A DNA stretch of 9,827 nt from an uncultured Odoribacter sp. (GTDB taxonomy: Bacteria; Bacteroidota; Bacteroidia; Bacteroidales; Marinifilaceae). The position numbers were made by a program, and so were the translations under genes. Location of the stretch: NCBI GenBank assembly GCA_947176455.1, contig CAMWQQ010000045.1, forward strand, positions 1-9,827. The letters run 5' to 3'. Below the pieces are notes generated by a model. The model saw nothing but the letters and a program-made list of their open reading frames with translations, was not told where the DNA came from and did not search any database. Positions 1 to 7,701 of this stretch are shown piece by piece (position 1 is the first letter of the stretch; every line of letters starts with the position of its first letter).

Positions 1-560
1 CCGTCCGCCCGCCGCACTTCGGCTTCAAATTCTCCCATTTCCTCCTTCACCTTGTTCCATACCTCCTCTTTTCGCTCCCAGTCAAATCCCACTCCCCTGG
101 CCTTGTCCTGAATCCGGAAAGCCTTCACCAAAGCCGGCAAGGACGTCGGCACTCCCTCCAAGACCTTGTGCTTGCGCCCTTTTTCCTTCAATTTCAACTG
201 TTCCCAGTTTTGCGAAACCTCTTCGGCGTTCTTCACCTCGACATCCCCGTAGATATGGGGATGCCTGTATTTCAACTTTTCACAAATCCCGTTCAACACG
301 TCCCGGATATCAAACAATTGCCGTTCCTCTCCTATCTGGGCGTAAAACACAATGTGCATCAGCAAATCTCCCAGTTCCTTCTTCACTTCTGTCATATCCC
401 CGGCAAGAATCGCATCTCCCAGCTCATACACCTCCTCTATCGACAGACTCCGCAACGATTCCATGGTCTGCTTCCGGTCCCACGGACACCCCACCCGCAA
501 AGTGGCGATAATCTCCAGCAACTCGGCAAACGCCTCCTTTTTCTTTTCCAGATTTTCCAT
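1..560 (-). CDS. mazG: Nucleoside triphosphate pyrophosphohydrolase MazG (3' end off window)
   Basis: MazG hydrolyses NTPs and dNTPs to the monophosphate and pyrophosphate in the cytoplasm, a house-cleaning activity that in E. coli also affects (p)ppGpp levels. About 187 residues are visible, against 263 in E. coli MazG, so the C-terminal quarter lies left of position 1. Domain 1 shows CPWDRKQT (residues 25-32) and the metal-binding pattern ExxE (E43, E46), 15 residues, then ExxD (E62, D65). KYRHPHIYGD (97-106) follows, and a second MazG domain starts with QDKARGVGFDW (151-161) and a further ExxE (E174, E177); its ExxD half is outside the window. The ATG at 560 is the first in-frame start after a TGA at 567-569, and the next Met is residue 33. 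The gene has its own likely promoter, so it is probably transcribed separately from the upstream operon. By hand, 67 of the first 120 bases are G or C, higher than in the neighbouring lipoprotein genes. The family assignment is firm. Confidence 0.95.
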   Translation of the reverse strand, partial: MENLEKKKEAFAELLEIIATLRVGCPWDRKQTMESLRSLSIEEVYELGDAILAGDMTEVKKELGDLLMHIVFYAQIGEERQLFDIRDVLNGICEKLKYRHPHIYGDVEVKNAEEVSQNWEQLKLKEKGRKHKVLEGVPTSLPALVKAFRIQDKARGVGFDWERKEEVWNKVKEEMGEFEAEVRRAD

Positions 561-631
561 AAACTTTCAGTCAGTTATCTACTACATCACTCTTCCGCAC
601 GCCACACACCCCTCAAAGAGATTTCCGTATG

Positions 632-639
632 CAAAAGTA
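632..639 (-). promoter_or_regulatory. Bacteroidota-type -7 promoter element for mazG
   Basis: On the minus strand these bases read TACTTTTG, a full match to the Bacteroides sigma-factor -7 consensus TAnnTTTG. It lies 72 bases upstream of the mazG ATG, which would leave a leader of roughly 65 bases. No good -33 TTTG is present at the usual spacing of about 19-21 bases: the nearest TTTG is only 12 bases upstream. The 117 bp gap is the only one here long enough for an ordinary promoter, which supports the call. I see no convincing terminator hairpin for the upstream lipoprotein gene in the same gap. Confidence 0.55.
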
Positions 640-677
640 ACAATAATACCTCAAAAAGCGAAGAATACGCACTGATG

Positions 678-2525
678 TTACCAAAACCGGGCTTGCCCGT
701 CTTCCCAAGTAAAAATTCTTTCTTCTTTTCCCGTGGTTAAATTCCTTAGCCAGTAAAGTGTGCCTGCCGGCACTTTTTCGTACTCCAGTTCATTGCCCGT
801 CGGATTTTTAATTCCCAAAGATATCCAACCCCTTGGAAAATCATAATAAAACAGCTCATATTCGTTTCCCGGATAGATGCCATTAGCATCATTACGGGGA
901 AGCAGGCGGACTTGCGATACTTGTCTCGCCTCTCCGAAATCCATGCCAGCCCATGAAACAGTGGCGTTTGTCAAAGGGTCATCGTCCCATAAAGCCACCG
1001 CATTCACGCTGTCTACGTTCATCACCTTGCCTTTCATTTCTTGCAGGTGATTGTTATAAAAATGCAAGTCCGCCAGTTGAAGGTTCTGCCGATTTGCGCT
1101 TGTTATACGCCAATATCTTTTCAGCGGAGACGTATCCAAATGTATGTATTCATAGCCGGAATTCAATCTCTTCGTATTGACATACACCGTATCCGCCTCT
1201 TTGAAATCCGGATTATCCGATGCTTCTATCCGGGCATCTGCCAAACTGCGGTACCCATATTCGTGCACACGACTTTCCGGATATTTGCGGTGCATTTTCA
1301 TGGATAGCGTTGAGTCTTTTCGTATCCGCAGGTGTTCGATTGCACCATCGCTGTAAACGATGAAAGGTGGGGCTAACGGCAGCATGGACTCATCTTCGTC
1401 ATAGTAAACAGGCAGATAGACAATATCCCTGCCCAGGGTTTCAAAACGTACTTTCCTACCATTTATCTCAGCGCCCGCAATCGGTTGCCACGCCCGGTCA
1501 TTAAATGTTGCCAAATAAGCATACCTATTCTTTATTCTTCGGGGTAAATAGAGAGAGACATCCGTTGTTTTTAAATATTCGGAAGTCACGTCACAATGGA
1601 AAGGGTCCCGGAAAAAAGGCGGGATATACTCATCGTTCCGGACCTGAAACACCGGTTGGTGTGAATAAGTCTGACGGTAAACCTTGGCTACCCGATACAA
1701 AACAATCTGGGTTAATTGGGCAACCTGCATTTTGGGATTCATTTCCAAGGTCCAGTAATGTCTGCCATTACGATTGGCATAGTGAGGGATGAAATCTATG
1801 GTGGATGGAATACCGAGAATCTGGGATACAAAATATTCCATCCTGGATATTTGTATGCAGTCAATCTCGGTTTTTCGCAGATTCTCATCCGGGATCTTGG
1901 AACGATACGTGAGGATTCTTTCCAGGAATTGACGTCTCAAAGCAGTCATGGAATAACGGCAATCTTCCAGATAATGAACTTTTTGTTCCAAATGTGGTTG
2001 AAAAGAACCAATTGAGTCGCGCCAATAATCCAATGGCTCATTTGCAATTCGATAAGGTAGCAGATACTCCTTGAATGTTTGAAAATCAACCCCTTCCAAC
2101 CATGAGTTCGTTTTCCATTGCTGAAATGCCCAATCTATATTATGGATTAAAAAATCCGCCTGGATATATTTAACGTCTTCCAGAACTTTGGCATTGCTGA
2201 CATACTCCCATCGATTCATGGGAAAAGTCTGGAATAGTTTTTTCATATGACAAGGAATTTCTCTGATTGTATCCAATTTCTCATAATACCTGTCCAATAT
2301 CGGACTGGAAAGCGTGTAATGGCCCGGCATATTCTCAATCAGAAAAACAGCAGCAGCCAGCTTCAAGCTGTCTGCAATATCGTGAGAATAATGTTCCAAT
2401 ACTTTTTCCAATTCGGGACGGTTGTCTCCACTGTATTTTAACACGGCTTCCAAACGTTTGGAATAAGGACTGCAACCACCAATCCATACCGTAATCCATA
2501 GACCCCAAAAAATAATATATTTCAT
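678..2525 (-). CDS. Transglutaminase-like lipoprotein with discoidin-like C-terminus (paralog A)
   Basis: Predicted lipoprotein of 615 residues. A short hydrophobic signal ends in a lipobox WIGGC with Cys18 as the lipid-attachment residue. No acidic cluster follows the Cys, so surface export is not evident from the usual Bacteroides signal. An N-terminal helical region contains LIENMPGHY (62-70) and LLPYRIANEPL (155-165). A transglutaminase/papain-like core follows: C223, then 14 residues, then GIP (238-240), the standard spacing, with H256 in HYW as the candidate catalytic His. I could not identify the third (Asp) residue. Residues 335-375 look beta-rich. About 460-615 resemble an F5/8-discoidin-like module ending DFGEARQVSQVRLLPRNDAN (529-548) and PGNEYELFYY. 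The ATG at 2525 follows an in-frame TAA at 2535-2537. The gene lies 22 bp after its paralog, with which it shares sequence along nearly its full length, and is probably co-transcribed with it. The substrate is unknown; cross-linking, peptidase or no activity are all possible. Confidence 0.8.
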   Translation of the reverse strand: MKYIIFWGLWITVWIGGCSPYSKRLEAVLKYSGDNRPELEKVLEHYSHDIADSLKLAAAVFLIENMPGHYTLSSPILDRYYEKLDTIREIPCHMKKLFQTFPMNRWEYVSNAKVLEDVKYIQADFLIHNIDWAFQQWKTNSWLEGVDFQTFKEYLLPYRIANEPLDYWRDSIGSFQPHLEQKVHYLEDCRYSMTALRRQFLERILTYRSKIPDENLRKTEIDCIQISRMEYFVSQILGIPSTIDFIPHYANRNGRHYWTLEMNPKMQVAQLTQIVLYRVAKVYRQTYSHQPVFQVRNDEYIPPFFRDPFHCDVTSEYLKTTDVSLYLPRRIKNRYAYLATFNDRAWQPIAGAEINGRKVRFETLGRDIVYLPVYYDEDESMLPLAPPFIVYSDGAIEHLRIRKDSTLSMKMHRKYPESRVHEYGYRSLADARIEASDNPDFKEADTVYVNTKRLNSGYEYIHLDTSPLKRYWRITSANRQNLQLADLHFYNNHLQEMKGKVMNVDSVNAVALWDDDPLTNATVSWAGMDFGEARQVSQVRLLPRNDANGIYPGNEYELFYYDFPRGWISLGIKNPTGNELEYEKVPAGTLYWLRNLTTGKEERIFTWEDGQARFW

Positions 2526-2547
2526 AACTCTGTTTTAATCATTGTTA

Positions 2548-4398
2548 TTATCGAAATCTCATCCGTCCCTTTTCCCACGTAAAAAGATGACTGTCTTGAC
2601 GACCTGTCCTGTCTTTTAATTGATACAAGCGGTTGGCGGGAATTTTTTCAAAAGAGACACGGTTGTTTTCCGCTTTTCGGATTCCGTTCGATACCCACTT
2701 CCCGTTTTGCCAGCAAAACAATTCATATTCATGACCGGAAACAACATTGTATCCGTCATTTCTCAACATATAGCGAATCTTGCAGACTTCCGTGGGATGC
2801 CCGAAATCAATCCCGATACTCCCTTGAAACCACTTTTCACTTAGAGGATCATTGTCGGTCAATGCTTCCAAGTGCGATGTATCTCTATAAATATACTTAC
2901 CTTTTAAGGTATGTCCGTTCCGGTCTAAAAAATGCAATTCCGACAAGGAAACATATAATCTGGATAGACATAAGCGCCAATATCTTCTTTCTTTTATTCC
3001 CAAAGGCAAAGTTATCGTGCATTCCTTGAAATAAGGGCTTTCTTTTATGACGTGGACCGTATCGGTTTTTGCAAAATCTGCATCATCCGAACATTCAAAA
3101 TGGGCATCGATCAACAAATCGTTATGCCCCGTACTTAAATAAGGACTCAGGCGTTCAAATTGCACATGAGCAACAGAGTCACTTACGGCTTTCACCATTT
3201 CCATGCTCCCGTCAGCCCGCAGAATGAACGGCTCTCCCAAGACCTGCTGTTCGCCTTCCGGATAACACACCGGCAGATACACGCATTCTTTGACCAGTTC
3301 CTTGAAATAACACATTCCTTGCCTTGCTTTGGCAAAGGCCGTCGGCTGCCACTCCTTGCCGTCATATACCGCAAGATAGGCATATTGCAGTCCGGGAGGC
3401 AAGGTAACGGGAAGACTTACATCGACCGTTTTCCAGTAAAGGTCGCTGACATCTTTTTGAAAGGGATTTCGGAAAAACGGAGGGACATATTCTCCGTTGC
3501 TCGGCTTGGGAATTTCTTGGGCGGAATAGGTCTGCCTGTAAATTTTTCCGGACAGAAATCTTCTGTTGGAAGGGGCAGGGAGGATTTCTATTTGCGAATT
3601 AACATTGATACAGTTCCAATATTCCTCCTCATCCTCGTATCGTATCGGTTTGTAGTCAATGGTAGCCGGAAGTCCAGCTTGACGCAACAGGACGACTTTG
3701 GATTTTGTTTGATATTCCAGTGAGTTGACAAACTTTTTCCATGGGAAACGTCTTATCCCATAGGTCCGGTACATAAAACCTTGCCTTGCAAAATAATCAC
3801 TGATCGTAAAAGCCGAATTTCGACAATCATCATAATTCTTGATCACGTGTTCAAGTTCGTCCGCATATTGAGAGAAAAGGGTATCCGGTAAAAATCCCAA
3901 CAATTCATTTCCTATTCGATAAGGGAGGACGTAATCGCAAAAATACTCAAAAGACAAATGTTTCAGCCAAGGTCTTTTTTCTTTCAACTCACACATCCGG
4001 TTGACATGCCGAATCAATTCTTCCGCTCGAATGGAAACGATATCCTCCTTTCGTTCCAAACCGGGAAACGAATGTGGCATCCGGGCTGGTATTTCATATA
4101 GCAAAAGATGATGTTCATAGGGCAAATTCGGCAGACTATCGATTTGTTGCTTGAAATCCCGGACGCTGGCACTGTCCACACCCCAATGTCCCGGCATATT
4201 TTCTATCAGGAAAATGGCCGCTCTTCGTCTCAAGCTGTCCGCCGGAGACTGTGAGAAATGTGCCAGCACCTTTTCCAACTCTCCGCGATTTTCCCCGCCG
4301 AGTTGCAATGCCTGTTCCAAACGACTTACCTCCTGATGAACGCAACTGCCTAAAAACAGCCACACCAGACTCAATACGATATATCTTTGCAATCTCAT
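2548..4398 (-). CDS. Degenerate transglutaminase-like lipoprotein (paralog B)
   Basis: Predicted lipoprotein of 616 residues with the same architecture as the next gene downstream. The lipobox is FLGSC, with lipidated Cys19. Shared blocks include ELEKVLAHFS (40-49), FLIENMPGH (63-71), YVLPYRIGNELL (156-167), KIYRQTYS (285-292), PPFFRNPF (306-313), DVSLP (326-330) and HEYELF (556-561). In the transglutaminase-like core, GLP (242-244) aligns with GIP of the paralog, but the Cys position is Leu227 and the His position is Glu259 (next to YW). The two catalytic residues are therefore replaced and the protein is predicted to be non-catalytic at this site. The reading frame is intact and the signal peptide is kept, so it is not a decayed gene; a binding or partner role is an inference. 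The ATG at 4398 follows an in-frame TAA at 4405-4407. It starts 34 bp after the RND permease stop with no promoter motif in the gap, which suggests one operon. Its biological role is unknown. Confidence 0.78.
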   Translation of the reverse strand: MRLQRYIVLSLVWLFLGSCVHQEVSRLEQALQLGGENRGELEKVLAHFSQSPADSLRRRAAIFLIENMPGHWGVDSASVRDFKQQIDSLPNLPYEHHLLLYEIPARMPHSFPGLERKEDIVSIRAEELIRHVNRMCELKEKRPWLKHLSFEYFCDYVLPYRIGNELLGFLPDTLFSQYADELEHVIKNYDDCRNSAFTISDYFARQGFMYRTYGIRRFPWKKFVNSLEYQTKSKVVLLRQAGLPATIDYKPIRYEDEEEYWNCINVNSQIEILPAPSNRRFLSGKIYRQTYSAQEIPKPSNGEYVPPFFRNPFQKDVSDLYWKTVDVSLPVTLPPGLQYAYLAVYDGKEWQPTAFAKARQGMCYFKELVKECVYLPVCYPEGEQQVLGEPFILRADGSMEMVKAVSDSVAHVQFERLSPYLSTGHNDLLIDAHFECSDDADFAKTDTVHVIKESPYFKECTITLPLGIKERRYWRLCLSRLYVSLSELHFLDRNGHTLKGKYIYRDTSHLEALTDNDPLSEKWFQGSIGIDFGHPTEVCKIRYMLRNDGYNVVSGHEYELFCWQNGKWVSNGIRKAENNRVSFEKIPANRLYQLKDRTGRQDSHLFTWEKGRMRFR

Positions 4399-4432
4399 GT
4401 CTTTTTATTTTTATCTAAAACCGGAAGCAATA

Positions 4433-7400
4433 TTACATTCTATTCTTTAGGCTTTTCCTTGCAAGGTCTCTCCCAAACGGCATCAGTATCGGCATAAAAA
4501 ACACCAAAGCAATAATAGAGAACAACAAACCGCCCATTGTTCCGATTGCAAAGGAGAACCAGAACTCTTCCGCTTTCGGACCATCTATCAGGAACGGGAC
4601 CAATCCAAGTATGGTTGACAATATAGTCAATAACACAGCTATTATCTTGTGATTATAAGCCCTCACGTAAAGGCGTACAGGATTGCTCCGGGCGAACCGC
4701 CCAGAGTCTCTTTTAATCAAACCATTGTGTTCATTGATTACGTAAATAGCCGCATTCACCACCAAACCGCTCAACAAGACAAGCGATGCGAAACCACCCG
4801 TACCAAAATTCACTCCCGAAAAATAAAAAGTCAGAAAAGTGCCGATAAACGAGATGGGTATCAAAGAAATAATCACGAGTGGTTGTCGGAAAGACTCGAA
4901 CAAGATAGAACAAGTAAAGAAAATGATAACGACTATCAGCAATATCAGCCAATACTGGGTTCCCCTGTCTTCATACCATCCGAAACTTTCGTTAACAGTA
5001 CGAAAACCGACAGGCAGAACCGCGTTGACCTCTTCGGTGGTCTGCTTGATAAACCTGTCCGACAAATCATACGAACCCATAAAATTAAAAGCCACCTGAA
5101 GCGAGTATTCCTGATTAGTTTTAGTGATTCTCTTGGCGGCATTCCGCTTGCCAATCTCCCCGATATGGGCATAACACACCTGCCTGTCGCCTATGCTCAA
5201 ATGGCTGTTCATCAAGTGCCATACATCAAACTTATCCCGTTCCGAAGAATGATAGTCAATCGCTATCCTTTGCTCCTTATTGCGATACGTACCGATCTCC
5301 CCCTTATTCAACAATGCGGACAGAGCAGAATAACATTGCCTCAAATTCAGATTGTTCAGAGCTATCTTCTCCATATCATATTTAATGTACATCTCTGAAG
5401 CAGGTTCGTCCTGCGATTGTCTGTAAGCAGAACCGTTCAACTCTATACTGACATCACTCACTCGCCTGTTCGTTTTGATCTTCTCCGCAACCATTTCTGC
5501 ATATCTGTATAAACGGTCATAATTATAGCCACTCAGCCCGATGCGATGCGATTTATGCCCCAATCCCAGCGAATTGGTAAATCCCCGTTCACTCACACCC
5601 GATGTGGTCCAATCCACACCCCCAATCAGCAATGCCTCGCGGATGACCTGAGACTCCAGCTGAAAGGGAAAAGCCCCGTGTTTGTGTTCATCGGCAAACT
5701 CCACCTCGATAGAACCGGTCTTGCCATTCACTCGCGTCACAAAACGTTTTATCTCCTTGAATCTGGACAAGAAACGATCCATCTCCCACATCTTTTGATT
5801 CAATGCCACCGCCTCATCCCCTTCCGTCAACCGGGCTGAAATATAAAGCTTCACGTCCCGCTCACGCTGAGAAAAAGTGCGCGACGACTGTATCGACGAA
5901 AACAACCGCAACGTTCCACCCAGCATCTTTTCAAGCGGCTTCCGCAAAGTGCCTTGATAAAAATTGCCACCAATTGTTTTATTGTAGGCATTTTCATACC
6001 ACGTTGCCTCCTGTCGCTCTCCCGGTCGGTGATAATAGTCATTCTTTCCCAATCTTGCAGGCAACAAATGAAGCGGTATTCCAAACGCAACGACAAAAAT
6101 GACAACATATACCCATTTCCGTCTTTGGGTAAAAACGATGTAACGGGAATAAAAGCGATTCCATCGCGCTATCCTCCTTAAACGGCAATGGCTTTTCTTC
6201 ACCCGATGACGACACAATCCGTTACGCTCAATAATCGCCGGCACGAAAAAGAGCGCAACGAATAACGCCACGACCAAATTGATGATAATGATCATAGAAA
6301 AATGATTCAACGCCCCTTTGACGTAATCAGGCATAAAAAAGACAATCACCAATGAACCGATAGTCGTGAGCAATGCCGCCAAGATTGCAATAAAAGCGCT
6401 CCGGTCGTGATAATAATTGTAATGATCGGTCATCACGATAACGGTATCTATCATAATACCGAACGATACGGCGACACCCGCCAACGAAATCAGGTTAAGT
6501 TCTACATCAAACAGATAATAGAAAATAACGGCGATCAGCACATTGGCGAACAATGAAACTGCGATGACAGACAAATAACGCCCGCTTCGGCTGACAATCC
6601 AGACAAACAGAAACAATATCACCAAGGATAAAAGAGTACGTTTAATCAACTTCACAAGCTCCCCCCTAACCTCCTTGGCGGCATCATTAGTCAGGGTCAC
6701 ATAAAATCCCTCCGTCAGATTCGCCTGAATCTTCTCCATTTGCTTGCGAAGTTCGGCAGAAGCCTTAATAATGCTCGTCTCCGTGTCGGCAGAAATGTTC
6801 AGGTAAATCGTGTTCAGTCCGTTGATTCGGTAAAAACTGGTTTCTTGTCGTTTCTTGTAATCAAATCTTGCAATATCACTCAGATAGACAATCTTGCCGT
6901 CCACAGTTGTCAAAGGAGTTTTTCCTATATCCGAACCGAGTTGTTCCGTTTCCAGCAACAACGTAATCCGAGTCTTGTTGCCGTCGCGGTCAATACGCTC
7001 AACATCACCGACAATCGAACGCCGCCCCAGGAAATTTTGAAGTCCCGAAACGATGACATCGGGAGCCAACCCATACCCCTGCAATTCCAGCGGGTCATAT
7101 TCAATATCCAAATAAAGCGGCATAGCCCCTCCGACAGACACATCCCGGACATAGTCGATTTGCGTAAGAAAAGGTTTTATATTACGTTCGACATAATCTT
7201 TTATTTCGGCAGGATCCATATCGGCATTAATGATGTAGGATAAAACCAGCTGTGAATTCCGCTTAAGACCTCCAGCGACATTCCCCCCCTGCAAATAAAG
7301 GCTTCCAGCCCCATCAGGCAACTTTCCGGGAATCTGTGTCAACAAAGAGGATATCTCAAAACGCACGGACGAAACATTGGCTTTCTCCTTTAGTACGGCA

Positions 7401-7699
7401 GTCACGCTTCCGCTTCCTTGTGACGAAACCGAAGAAGTTTTTCCCACCCCGACCACGGACGAAACCACCCCCTCCACCTTGGAAGTAATCTCCTGTTCGA
7501 TGACCCGTTGTGATGCTCCCGGCCAATAATACGATATCGTCAATCTCCTGCCTTGCTCGGGAGTCGGCTGATAAGCAATTCGCAACAACGGTATCAGGGC
7601 TCCTCCTATCACCATCAGCACAATCATAATAAGAATAAGCGAAAAGGAAGGTATGCGTTCCCAAAATCCTGTTCTCTTCATGTCATTACTCATAGGCAT
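4433..7699 (-). CDS. RND-family efflux permease, second of a tandem pair
   Basis: Inner-membrane RND transporter of 1088 residues, full length for AcrB-like proteins (about 1020-1050) plus an insertion. It would move substrates from periplasm or membrane to the outside using the proton gradient, with an adaptor and an outer-membrane channel. TM1 is at about 18-40, a first periplasmic porter region at 41-350 (with YWPGASQRVIEQEI near 58-71), TM2-TM6 at about 354-490, a very basic cytoplasmic linker at 492-527, TM7 at about 528-546, the second porter region to about 910, and TM8-TM12 at about 915-1074. TM4 reads GIMIDTVIVMTD: D418 matches AcrB Asp407, but Thr419 replaces Asp408. TM10 reads GLVVNAAIYVIN, so AcrB Lys940 aligns with Val981, next to N982. 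Residues 550-615, between TM7 and the porter fold, have no counterpart in AcrB. The ATG at 7699 overlaps the previous stop; Met3 and Met7 are alternative starts, and Met7 gives a leader length nearer AcrB. Substrate unknown. Confidence 0.9.
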   Translation of the reverse strand: MPMSNDMKRTGFWERIPSFSLILIMIVLMVIGGALIPLLRIAYQPTPEQGRRLTISYYWPGASQRVIEQEITSKVEGVVSSVVGVGKTSSVSSQGSGSVTAVLKEKANVSSVRFEISSLLTQIPGKLPDGAGSLYLQGGNVAGGLKRNSQLVLSYIINADMDPAEIKDYVERNIKPFLTQIDYVRDVSVGGAMPLYLDIEYDPLELQGYGLAPDVIVSGLQNFLGRRSIVGDVERIDRDGNKTRITLLLETEQLGSDIGKTPLTTVDGKIVYLSDIARFDYKKRQETSFYRINGLNTIYLNISADTETSIIKASAELRKQMEKIQANLTEGFYVTLTNDAAKEVRGELVKLIKRTLLSLVILFLFVWIVSRSGRYLSVIAVSLFANVLIAVIFYYLFDVELNLISLAGVAVSFGIMIDTVIVMTDHYNYYHDRSAFIAILAALLTTIGSLVIVFFMPDYVKGALNHFSMIIIINLVVALFVALFFVPAIIERNGLCRHRVKKSHCRLRRIARWNRFYSRYIVFTQRRKWVYVVIFVVAFGIPLHLLPARLGKNDYYHRPGERQEATWYENAYNKTIGGNFYQGTLRKPLEKMLGGTLRLFSSIQSSRTFSQRERDVKLYISARLTEGDEAVALNQKMWEMDRFLSRFKEIKRFVTRVNGKTGSIEVEFADEHKHGAFPFQLESQVIREALLIGGVDWTTSGVSERGFTNSLGLGHKSHRIGLSGYNYDRLYRYAEMVAEKIKTNRRVSDVSIELNGSAYRQSQDEPASEMYIKYDMEKIALNNLNLRQCYSALSALLNKGEIGTYRNKEQRIAIDYHSSERDKFDVWHLMNSHLSIGDRQVCYAHIGEIGKRNAAKRITKTNQEYSLQVAFNFMGSYDLSDRFIKQTTEEVNAVLPVGFRTVNESFGWYEDRGTQYWLILLIVVIIFFTCSILFESFRQPLVIISLIPISFIGTFLTFYFSGVNFGTGGFASLVLLSGLVVNAAIYVINEHNGLIKRDSGRFARSNPVRLYVRAYNHKIIAVLLTILSTILGLVPFLIDGPKAEEFWFSFAIGTMGGLLFSIIALVFFMPILMPFGRDLARKSLKNRM

Positions 7700-7701
7700 C
7701 A
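7697..7701 (-). other. Overlapping stop-start junction (TGATG) of the two RND genes
   Basis: On the minus strand these five bases read TGATG. The TGA ends the first permease and the ATG opens the second, sharing one base. Such overlaps usually couple translation of the two genes and favour matched amounts of subunits. Two further in-frame ATGs follow at 7693 and 7681, so the true start could lie slightly downstream, with no loss of conserved sequence. Confidence 0.75.

Noticed and set aside
648..672. Possible terminator (GCG...CGC followed by a T run) after lipoprotein paralog A
   Set aside because: Only three base pairs can form, too weak to call a terminator.
168..740. Plus-strand open frame of 190 codons over mazG and the intergenic gap
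   Set aside because: It lies antisense to mazG, which has clear family motifs, and its translation shows no recognisable domain or plausible composition.
3160..3723. Plus-strand open frame of 187 codons
   Set aside because: Antisense shadow of lipoprotein paralog B, with no recognisable motif.
2548..4398. Paralog B as a pseudogene
   Set aside because: Although the catalytic residues are replaced, the frame is uninterrupted and the signal peptide, lipobox and conserved blocks are all kept.
4649..5398. Plus-strand open frame of 249 codons
   Set aside because: It is fully antisense to the second RND permease, whose frame is intact and recognisable; no domain is seen in the antisense translation.
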